Assembly: GCA_036655715.1 (NCBI GenBank)
Contig: JAVVPO010000110.1
Coordinates: forward strand, 1 to 5,637
Source: JAVVPO01 sp036655715
Lineage (GTDB): Bacteria; Bacillota; Clostridia; Lachnospirales; Cellulosilyticaceae
Length of the DNA: 5,637 nt
Reading direction: 5' to 3'
Shown here one piece after another: positions 1-5,578 of this stretch. The stretch's first letter is position 1. Every line of letters begins with the position of its first letter. Position numbers and translations under genes: made by a program. A model generated the notes under the pieces. That model saw only the letters and a program-made list of their open reading frames with translations, did no database searches and was not told where the DNA came from.

Positions 1-53
1 GTATTGATTTATACTCAGGTCAGGCAGTTTACTTTGAGTTCATTAACAAATAG
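1..53 (+). CDS. C-terminal fragment of an unidentified plus-strand gene
   Basis: The frame starting at base 3 is open to a TAG at 51-53 and ends in IDLYSGQAVYFEFINK, which has a normal protein-like mix of residues. The rest of the gene lies outside the window, so no family can be named. A second frame, from base 1 to a TAG at 58-60, is also open, so the frame choice rests only on how natural the peptide looks. If real, the gene converges on the minus-strand genes, and the palindromic element just beyond it sits in a convergent intergenic space, a common place for such elements. No rho-independent terminator is visible between the stop and base 99. Confidence 0.4.
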   Translation, partial: IDLYSGQAVYFEFINK

Positions 54-99
54 AATCTAGTGTCTTCCTATAAGGATTACTTAATTATTAGATAGGTCC

Positions 100-285
100 G
101 CCTGAGGGGGTGTATATCTTTCAGTTTCTAACTTCACAAATTATAAAAATCTAAAGCTTATTTTCAAGATGAACGCCGTTAACTCGCTTCGCTCAAACAG
201 AACGGCTAAAACCCATCTTGAAAATGCGCTAAGATTTTTTATAATTTTCTCCGTATGAAACTTTCAGATATACACCCCCTCAGGC
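100..285. repeat. 186-bp palindromic MITE-like element
   Basis: The ends are perfect 20-base inverted repeats: GCCTGAGGGGGTGTATATCT at 100-119 and its complement at 266-285. Nearly all the interior is also self-complementary. Further paired arms are 123-128 with 257-262 (6 bp), 138-152 with 232-247 (15 bp plus one extra A), 161-171 with 214-224 (11 bp), and 175-180 with 201-206 (6 bp), leaving a 20-base loop at 181-200. The whole unit could fold into one long hairpin on either strand. It has no ORF of note and no transposase, so it would be non-autonomous. A hexamer TATTAG occurs at 86-91 and 291-296 and might be a target duplication, but in AT-rich DNA this is weak, and the exact ends are uncertain. 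It fits a miniature inverted-repeat element or a large palindromic repeat family. A structured RNA or protein-binding cruciform is less likely. Confidence 0.75.
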
Positions 286-559
286 TATGCTATTAGTAAT
301 TTAGGTTGTTCCCTTTATACTACAAATACTATGTATCTAGACATTAGCACCTATCTGTATTTTTTCTGTATTTTCAAAAATTAATTCTAGCTTTATAATA
401 ACAATTTTTCATTCTATTTTAAATAAATTTATATTACAACGTACTCATATATAATTTCAATATTACTAGTTTAATTTACCGTTACCTTTTGTGGATTGCA
501 AATTCCTTAGATGTTATATCCTCACTAGGATCAAAAGTGATGCCTTAGCTTTGATTTTC
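286..559. other. AT-rich intergenic region, no gene found
   Basis: This stretch lies between the palindromic element and the stop of the TIGR03943-family gene. It is very AT-rich and stops are frequent in all frames. I found no convincing ORF with a ribosome-binding site, no tRNA-like fold and no good promoter. A weak stem at 530-537/549-555 lies just past the TIGR03943 stop, but it lacks a T-run in the minus direction, so it is not called as a terminator. The downstream end of the permease/TIGR03943 transcript is therefore undefined. Confidence 0.6.
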
Positions 560-1282
560 CTAATAATAGATATAAGGATTAGTAGGTATATCTACTGGAT
601 TAATAGACTGTATCTTCAGCACAGGTAAGTGTCCTATTTCTTTCGTTTCTTTGTTATAGCTTTCAATGTATTTAACTTTTGCTTTGATTTGTACCCATTG
701 ATTCTCTCTTAGTTCACCCGCGTTATCCCACTCACATCGGATACCTTGAATCCAGCTATCTGCGGCGCAGCAACTCATAATAAGTCTTGCTAGGATGAAT
801 TCATTTTCTGTGCATTCATTTCCTTTGTATACAAATCCTGTTAATTTTACTTCTTTGCCTTCCATCGACTCTAACTGCTCCGCTAGATTTTCTGCTATGT
901 ATTTAAAAGCCTTGGCATCTGATGTATTGTGATTATTTATATCTACTTCCTCTTTATGGTAGTGATTGTCCATTACCAATCCTTTGTTACTTAATGCCTG
1001 TACGCCTATTTCTGTAGGATCTATAGCTATTGCCAATAGTAAAGGAATAATAAATACAAAATTCCCCCATCTAATTTCTCCGCTTCTTTTGGCATTAAAA
1101 ATTTGTTCTATCTGCACTAATGCCAATACGCCAAAAACAACCATTGCCATCAGGACATAGCCTTGCATCCTAGGATGTATATAATCATTTATTCTACCTG
1201 TCGTAAATAAGTAATAAATGAAACTTCCAAATCCAGTCAATATCCCTAACCAGACTACTTCATTAAGATTAATTTTTTTCAT
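560..1282 (-). CDS. TIGR03943-family membrane protein (UPF0703/YcgQ-like)
   Basis: This 240-residue protein probably partners the adjacent permease; its biochemical role is not known. Three hydrophobic segments lie near residues 8-28, 42-58 and 75-88, followed by a soluble region from about 100 to 240 that is probably outside the membrane. That region contains the family hallmark, an MSCCAADS stretch with C171 and C172, plus C157 and C183, in a fold that looks OB-like (GKEVKLTGFVYKG, then WVQIKAKVKYI). A histidine-containing stretch (H107, H109, H118) lies just after the membrane part. The start ATG follows a GGGGG-containing Shine-Dalgarno sequence at about 6 bases, and only three bases separate it from the permease stop, so the two are co-transcribed. 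B. subtilis has the equivalent pair ycgR-ycgQ. Paired cysteines and histidines suggest metal or thiol chemistry, which is inference. Confidence 0.88.
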   Translation of the reverse strand: MKKINLNEVVWLGILTGFGSFIYYLFTTGRINDYIHPRMQGYVLMAMVVFGVLALVQIEQIFNAKRSGEIRWGNFVFIIPLLLAIAIDPTEIGVQALSNKGLVMDNHYHKEEVDINNHNTSDAKAFKYIAENLAEQLESMEGKEVKLTGFVYKGNECTENEFILARLIMSCCAADSWIQGIRCEWDNAGELRENQWVQIKAKVKYIESYNKETKEIGHLPVLKIQSINPVDIPTNPYIYY

Positions 1283-1285
1283 ACC

Positions 1286-2242
1286 TTACACCCCCAATAG
1301 GTTAATGCCCATAGCCATTACAAAGCAGATGATACTAATTGTTAAGATTAGCTTCATAATAAACTTAGTCTTAAATCCACTACTCAGCATGAGTGTATTT
1401 TTGATATCTATCATAGGCCCTAATACTAAGAAGGCAACTATAGAACCTGTTGTAAACTGAGATACAAATGTTCTAGCGATAAAGGCATCTGCTTCTGAGC
1501 AAAGAGAAAGTATAAAGGCCATGGCCATCATGACTAAAATAGATGAAACCTCATTATTACCGATAGATAGTATCATCTCACGGGGTACAAAAGTCTGCAT
1601 CATAGCTGATAAAAAAGCCCCTGCAATCAAGAATCTTCCTACACTATAAAGTTCTCTACTTGTATGTAACATAATCCCTTTCACAGAACGCCATATACCT
1701 TGCTTTTCTTTTTTCTTAATAGGTCTTTTCAAGCTTCGTTTGGTACTTTGGCATCCACATCCACAGCCTGTATCATGTTTATGCATTTTTTTAACTTTTA
1801 CCTTTTTCACTTCATCTTTTAAAACGTCTGGTGAGCCCATGTATTTGCCTACCACTACCCCCACTAGAATAGCGCCTATCAATCCACCTATTCCCCTAAG
1901 CGCCATCATATTTATATCATTTCCAAATGCATAATAGGTAGATGCTAGTACTACAGGATTAACAATAGGTACGGCAAGCATAAAAGTTATTGCAATATCT
2001 ATTGGTACCCCTTTTTTAATAAGCCTTTTTACAATAGGTACAATAGCACACTCGCATACAGGAAATACTATTCCCATCAAACTTCCTGCAACTAGTCCTA
2101 GAAATTTATTCTTTGGTATAATCCTAGCTATTGTCTCCTCAGATACAAATAAATGAATAAGTGATGAAATGAGCGCCCCTATCATCACAAAGGGGATAGC
2201 TTCTAAAACAATACTTAAAAATATAAGTAAAAATCCCTCCAT
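1286..2242 (-). CDS. UPF0718/DUF318 (ArsP-like) family permease
   Basis: This 318-residue integral membrane protein has about eight hydrophobic segments, near residues 4-28, 47-70, 82-103, 114-133, 201-218, 233-253, 266-283 and 295-316, in two halves of four. Family motifs are visible: PVCECAIVPIV (C63, C65) in the first half, LCSEADAFIA (C248, E250, D252) in the second, and GPMID at 275-279. The halves are joined by a basic loop at about 140-185 holding HKH (154-156) and CGCGC (160-164), a likely soft-metal site. Characterised relatives (ArsP) export organoarsenicals; the substrate here cannot be read from sequence. The start is preceded by AGAGGAAG at a normal distance. The start codon lies within the 3' arm of a long hairpin. 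The TIGR03943 gene follows 3 bases after the stop. The family assignment is strong, the metal or metalloid role is inferred. Confidence 0.9.
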   Translation of the reverse strand: MEGFLLIFLSIVLEAIPFVMIGALISSLIHLFVSEETIARIIPKNKFLGLVAGSLMGIVFPVCECAIVPIVKRLIKKGVPIDIAITFMLAVPIVNPVVLASTYYAFGNDINMMALRGIGGLIGAILVGVVVGKYMGSPDVLKDEVKKVKVKKMHKHDTGCGCGCQSTKRSLKRPIKKKEKQGIWRSVKGIMLHTSRELYSVGRFLIAGAFLSAMMQTFVPREMILSIGNNEVSSILVMMAMAFILSLCSEADAFIARTFVSQFTTGSIVAFLVLGPMIDIKNTLMLSSGFKTKFIMKLILTISIICFVMAMGINLLGV

Positions 2243-2306
2243 GGCATACTTCCTCTCTTATAGCTTGTATACTTTGCTATAAGATAGATATGCACCCATG
2301 GAGGGA
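2234..2306 (-). promoter_or_regulatory. long hairpin sequestering the permease start codon, possible attenuator
   Basis: The gap between the DUF1667 gene and the permease gene is almost entirely one imperfect hairpin. The outer arms TCCCTCCATGG (2234-2244) and CCATGGAGGGA (2296-2306) match perfectly over 11 bp. Inside are CATA/TATG (2245-2248 with 2289-2292) and TCTTATAGC/GCTATAAGA (2256-2264 with 2276-2284), closing an 11-base loop that contains GTATAC. On the transcribed strand the 3' arm contains the permease ATG, and five T residues (complement of 2229-2233) follow directly, as in an intrinsic terminator. It could end operon 1 transcripts, attenuate readthrough, or mask permease translation. 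The inner 9-bp dyad could also be a repressor operator. No clear separate promoter for the permease was found. The structure is plain in the sequence; its role is inferred. Confidence 0.6.
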
Positions 2307-2312
2307 AATATT

Positions 2313-2675
2313 CTATATGGATAGATTGATTTCTTTGGTTGCTATAATGCTTACTCCTGTCCCCACAATATTTTTTACTATGATATCCCCAATTTTCACT
2401 GGTGCTTGTATTCTAACATCTTTTAAAGCATCTAAAATTTCAAATATTTTCCCCTTAGGGACATCTCTTTCTGTTTTCACAGACACTACATCTAGTTCTC
2501 CCCCATCTACAAATACAGAGGTGGTCACTATCCTTGTAGGATTAGTACATTCTTTCTCGGCATAACTTTTCCCTTTAGGGCATAGGTTACCTCTAACCTT
2601 CACTTCGCCGTCTTGACTATGTACTTCCATCATACATCCCATTGGGCAATTAATACATATCATCTCCATATCCAT
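2313..2675 (-). CDS. DUF1667 family protein with CxxCxxxC...C cysteine cluster
   Basis: This small soluble protein, 120 residues from the chosen start, follows the two flavoproteins. Its N-terminal part has a CINCPMGC motif followed by LCPKGKSY, giving CxxCxxxC plus a fourth cysteine 18 residues later. The spacing resembles [4Fe-4S] sites of molybdopterin oxidoreductases, though zinc cannot be excluded. The C-terminal half (about 60-120) is a beta-rich domain with no recognised catalytic motif. The chosen ATG at 2673-2675 overlaps the upstream stop as TGATG, with GAGG about 7 bases before it. An ATG at 2705 would give 130 residues but overlap the upstream gene by 31 bases, and ATGs at 2669 and 2663 are other options. 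The family is known from just this context, beside a GlpA-like dehydrogenase and an HcnB-like oxidoreductase. An electron-transfer or assembly subunit is the natural inference. Confidence 0.88.
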   Translation of the reverse strand: MDMEMICINCPMGCMMEVHSQDGEVKVRGNLCPKGKSYAEKECTNPTRIVTTSVFVDGGELDVVSVKTERDVPKGKIFEILDALKDVRIQAPVKIGDIIVKNIVGTGVSIIATKEINLSI

Positions 2676-3925
2676 CACCCTTCCTCTACTATGACTTTGA
2701 TACACTTAGCCTCTTTTACCTTTTGAAGTATCTCTTCTTTTAAAGTCATTTTTTCCATTTCCCCTGGTGCTATGACCTTACACTTTTTAGAGAGTACTTT
2801 TTCATTTTCTAGATAAACATTAAGTCTGCAGTTTTTATAGACATTATCGACTCTGAATTTAATATCTATAGACTTGCTCGTTATATCCCTATGCACTTTA
2901 GTAGGTATAGTATATCTCACACCACGGTCTGCTGTAATAGGTATATAGTCGCTTTGTTCTTGCATTCCTTTAATATACTTTGCAGCGCCTATAGCTGCTT
3001 CATAGCTTTCTTCTGTCACAAAATCTACTAAGTCATGTACGTGCAAGACATTTCCACATGCAAAAATTCCTTTTTTGTTAGTTTGCATCTGTTCATCTAC
3101 TACAGGTCCTCCAGTTATGCCTATCTCCACTCCTGCAAGCTTTGAAAGTTCGTTTTCTGGTAGTAGTCCTACTGAAAATAAAATCGTATCACAAGCTATA
3201 TACTGCTCCGTTCCTTCTATAGGCTGTAATTTTTCATCTACCTTTGCAATCGTGGCTCCTATTACTCTATCTTTTCCATGGATATATGTGACGGTATGGC
3301 TTAATTTAAGGGGTATATCATAGTCATTTAAGCATTGTACGATATTTCGTTTTAATCCTCCTGAATAAGGCATTAGTTCTACTACGCCTTCTACCTTAGC
3401 CCCTTCAAACACCATCCTTCTTGCCATAATAAGACCTATATCTCCAGAACCCACAATAAGTACTTTGGTTCCTGGCATTTTTCCTTTAATATTGACAAAT
3501 TTCTGCGCTGTTCCCGCTGAGTAAACTCCCACGCACCTTGCACCAGGTATATTAATGGCTCCTCTAGGCCTTTCTCTACATCCCATAGCTAATAAAATAG
3601 CTTTGCTTTGTATCTTTAATAAACCATCTTCTTCATTAACTAATGTTACGTTTTTATCCTCATCGATAGCAATGACCATAGTATCTAGCTTGTACTTTAT
3701 TCCTAGTTCCTCTATCTTCTTAACAAATCGGTGTGCATATTCAGGTCCTGTTAGCTCTTCCTTAAAGATATGAAGTCCAAATCCATTGTGAATGCATTGA
3801 TTTAATATACCTCCAAGTACATGGTCTCTTTCTAATATAAGTATATCTTGTATACCTTCTTCTCTTGCTTTAACCGCTGCTGCAAGCCCCGCTGGACCGC
3901 CTCCAATAATGATTAAATCATACAT
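2675..3925 (-). CDS. NAD(P)/FAD-dependent oxidoreductase (HcnB/sarcosine oxidase alpha-like)
   Basis: This 416-residue soluble flavoprotein has the two-nucleotide-domain pyridine nucleotide-disulfide reductase fold. The FAD Rossmann motif GGGPAG is at residues 8-13. A family motif, LNQCIHNGFGLHIF, spans about 41-54, and AMGCRERPRG about 113-122. The second Rossmann motif, VGSGDIG (158-164), is followed by E183, which suggests NAD rather than NADP. The late FAD contact reads GIFACGN (286-292) instead of the usual GD. There is no CxxC redox-active disulfide, so it is not a thioredoxin reductase. The last 90 residues form a small extra domain. The ATG overlaps the preceding stop by one base (TAATG), with GGGAG about 7 bases upstream. 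By analogy with HcnB and opine oxidase subunits, it probably accepts electrons from the [2Fe-2S] domain of the upstream protein and passes them to NAD or another carrier. Confidence 0.9.
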   Translation of the reverse strand: MYDLIIIGGGPAGLAAAVKAREEGIQDILILERDHVLGGILNQCIHNGFGLHIFKEELTGPEYAHRFVKKIEELGIKYKLDTMVIAIDEDKNVTLVNEEDGLLKIQSKAILLAMGCRERPRGAINIPGARCVGVYSAGTAQKFVNIKGKMPGTKVLIVGSGDIGLIMARRMVFEGAKVEGVVELMPYSGGLKRNIVQCLNDYDIPLKLSHTVTYIHGKDRVIGATIAKVDEKLQPIEGTEQYIACDTILFSVGLLPENELSKLAGVEIGITGGPVVDEQMQTNKKGIFACGNVLHVHDLVDFVTEESYEAAIGAAKYIKGMQEQSDYIPITADRGVRYTIPTKVHRDITSKSIDIKFRVDNVYKNCRLNVYLENEKVLSKKCKVIAPGEMEKMTLKEEILQKVKEAKCIKVIVEEG

Positions 3926-5385
3926 TACACACGTCTCCCTTCATCCTTAAGGCTTTCTTTGATATTCCCTAGTAAGATGTGTGAATCCCCACCAAATTTT
4001 GTTACCTCTTCCACTGGGATACCTAGCTGCTCTGAGAGAATCTCTATCACTCTATTGATACAAAATCCTGATTGGCATCTTCCTCCTCCAGCTCTAGTTC
4101 TTCGCTTGACTCCGTCTATAGTCTTCGCTCCTAGTGGCCTACAAACAGCCTCTACAATCTCTGCTTCTGTTACATCTTCACATCTACAAACTATTTTCCC
4201 ATAGCGTTTATCTTTTTTTATGAGCTCTCTTCGCTCTTCTTCTGTTGCCTCAGCAAATTTAACTATATTTTTTCTAATGGGATTAAAATCTTTTTTAAGC
4301 TCAGCCCTTGTCTTAGATAAGACTATTTCTCTGATAAACTCTCCAATAGCTGGTGCACTTGTAAGCCCTGGTGATTCGATACCTAGTGCATTGATAAAGC
4401 CTTCTACATCCTCAGCTTCACCTATTACAAAATCCCCTTCAGCCTCATGTGCTCTAAGCCCTGCAAATGATGTGATAAGCTGATTCATAGGTATTTTTTC
4501 TATACTTAGTCCTGCTTTTTTCATCACTTCATTCAAGCATTCTCTCGTTGTATTCCTATCTAATTTATCTTCTATATCTGTAGCTGTTGGCCCTATCAAA
4601 AGGTTTCCACTTACTGTAGGTGTTACCAATATTCCCTTACCCATATGAGTAGGCATCTGAAATAAGGTATGTGTTACTAACTCACCAGCACTCTTATCAA
4701 AAAGAAGATATTCTCCTTTTCTTGCTGTAATATGATATTTTATTCGACTTAGCCTATTGTTAATATCATCTGCATGAACACCCGCTGCATTAATAAGTAT
4801 CTTAGCCTCAATCTCTTCTTTATTTGTTGCAATAGCAAAATGCTTCGCTACTTTGTTGACCTTCTCTACCTGCGTCTCTAAAAAAAACTTCACCCCATTT
4901 GCATAAGCATTCTCCGCCAGTGCAATAGTAAACTCATAAGGACAAACTATCCCCCCACTAGGTAAGTAAAGCGCTCCAACTACTTTTTCTGATAAGCTAG
5001 GCTCTCGCTTTAAAGCCTCTTCTCTATTTAAAATTTGCATAGTATCTGGCATGCCATTCTCTAACCCTCTTTGTTTGAATGCCTCTAGCTTAGGTAAATC
5101 CTCAGAGTCAAAGCACAAAAGTAGGGATCCATTTCTCTTGAAAGGAAAGTCTAACTCCACCTTTAGCTGGTCAAACATCTCATTCCCTCTAATATTAAAT
5201 CTTGCCTTCATAGACCCTGGTAGTGGGTCTTCCCCAGGATGCACAATACCACTATTTGCTTTTGAAGTGCCATTAGCTATCTCACAACTTTTTTCTATTA
5301 CACAGATATTTAGTTCATATTTAGAAAGTTCTCTTGCTATGGCACATCCGATAACCCCTGCCCCTATAATAGCTACATCAAACAT
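3925..5385 (-). CDS. FAD-dependent glycerol-3-phosphate dehydrogenase-like protein (GlpA/LhgO type) with BFD-like [2Fe-2S] domain
   Basis: This 486-residue protein joins a DAO-type flavin dehydrogenase (about 1-370) to a C-terminal BFD-like [2Fe-2S] domain (about 395-450). The FAD motif GAGVIG is at 8-13 with E31 ending the second strand. SKANSGIVHPG (41-51) and the late GIESPGLTSAPA (335-346) complete the flavin pocket. R311 in SFAGLR matches the substrate arginine region of GlpD-like enzymes. Four cysteines, C400 and C402 (CRC) and C437 and C442 (CQSGFC), should bind the cluster. The length fits GlpA-like proteins of anaerobic Firmicutes. The likely reaction is glycerol 3-phosphate to dihydroxyacetone phosphate, but L-2-hydroxyglutarate or another hydroxy acid is possible because LhgO proteins share the fold and early motifs. 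The ATG is preceded by GAGGAG about 7 bases upstream. It is the first gene of the operon. Confidence 0.88.
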   Translation of the reverse strand: MFDVAIIGAGVIGCAIARELSKYELNICVIEKSCEIANGTSKANSGIVHPGEDPLPGSMKARFNIRGNEMFDQLKVELDFPFKRNGSLLLCFDSEDLPKLEAFKQRGLENGMPDTMQILNREEALKREPSLSEKVVGALYLPSGGIVCPYEFTIALAENAYANGVKFFLETQVEKVNKVAKHFAIATNKEEIEAKILINAAGVHADDINNRLSRIKYHITARKGEYLLFDKSAGELVTHTLFQMPTHMGKGILVTPTVSGNLLIGPTATDIEDKLDRNTTRECLNEVMKKAGLSIEKIPMNQLITSFAGLRAHEAEGDFVIGEAEDVEGFINALGIESPGLTSAPAIGEFIREIVLSKTRAELKKDFNPIRKNIVKFAEATEEERRELIKKDKRYGKIVCRCEDVTEAEIVEAVCRPLGAKTIDGVKRRTRAGGGRCQSGFCINRVIEILSEQLGIPVEEVTKFGGDSHILLGNIKESLKDEGRRV

Positions 5386-5397
5386 ATTTCATCTCCT

Positions 5398-5427
5398 CTA
5401 CCAAAAAGCTGACTCCACATCAAACAT
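5398..5427 (-). CDS. putative 9-residue leader peptide upstream of the GlpA-like gene
   Basis: An ATG with AAGGAG nine bases upstream opens a short ORF reading MFDVESAFW and ending in TAG, the first bases of the TAGAGGAG ribosome-binding site of the next gene. It starts exactly 42 bases before, and in frame with, the GlpA-like start, and both begin MFDV through a shared 13-base repeat. The frame stays open further upstream to a possible TTG start at 5470-5472 (GAAGG six bases before), giving 24 residues with coding-like composition. It may be a leader peptide that couples translation, a displaced old start, or a gene remnant. Chance is not excluded for so short an ORF. Confidence 0.3.
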   Translation of the reverse strand: MFDVESAFW

Positions 5428-5472
5428 ATGGGCTAGCTCCTTCTTCCTATAAATATACTCTAGCGTCGCCAA

Positions 5473-5500
5473 AATATACCTTCATTATCCCCTTTTACAA
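5473..5500 (-). promoter_or_regulatory. candidate sigma-A promoter for the three-gene flavoprotein operon
   Basis: On the minus strand a -35 TTGTAA (5495-5500) and a -10 TATATT (5473-5478) are 16 bases apart, matching 4 of 6 and 5 of 6 consensus positions. It lies between the upstream terminator and the first operon gene, where a promoter is needed. Transcription would start near 5466, giving an 80-base leader that includes the 9-residue mini-ORF but excludes its TTG-extended form. AT-rich DNA yields such matches by chance, so this rests mainly on position. Confidence 0.5.
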
Positions 5501-5524
5501 CGCTATTTATCACTCTATGCAACT

Positions 5525-5567
5525 AAAAAATGCGCAAAGTAGTTTTTGGCTACTCCACGCATTTTTT
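5525..5567 (-). terminator. intrinsic terminator of the upstream minus-strand gene
   Basis: The arms AAAAAATGCG (5525-5534) and CGCATTTTTT (5558-5567) pair perfectly, and AGTAG/CTACT (5538-5542 with 5550-5554) continues the stem around a 7-base loop. The intervening triplets form three G-U wobbles in minus-strand RNA, giving an unbroken 18-bp stem ending in six U. In plus-strand RNA the same triplets are C/A mismatches, so the element favours the minus direction. It starts 11 bases after the stop of the partial gene at the right edge and isolates the flavoprotein operon from readthrough. Confidence 0.85.
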
Positions 5568-5578
5568 TATGACTATTT

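Noticed and set aside
1..60. Alternative open frame 1 ending at 58-60
   Set aside because: It is open but gives a less protein-like peptide than the frame ending at 51-53; kept only as an alternative.
491..525. Plus-strand promoter (TTGCAA with TATATC)
   Set aside because: The spacing is only 14 bases and no plus-strand gene follows.
530..555. Stem-loop (ATCAAAAG with CTTTGAT) just past the TIGR03943 stop as a terminator
   Set aside because: The stem is short with a bulge, and no T-run follows in the minus direction.
2290..2565. Plus-strand ORF of 91 codons opposite the DUF1667 gene
   Set aside because: It lies antisense to a gene with clear family motifs and codes for a low-complexity Ser/Thr/Phe-rich peptide with no convincing ribosome-binding site.
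5051..5452. Plus-strand ORF of 133 codons opposite the start of the GlpA-like gene
   Set aside because: It is a shadow of the well-supported minus-strand gene; the peptide is rich in Ser, Pro and Ile, as expected from reverse-frame reading, and matches no family I recognise.
5386..5524. T-box or metabolite riboswitch in the leader of the flavoprotein operon
   Set aside because: No T-box core motif, no recognisable conserved riboswitch core and no terminator hairpin before the first gene were found.
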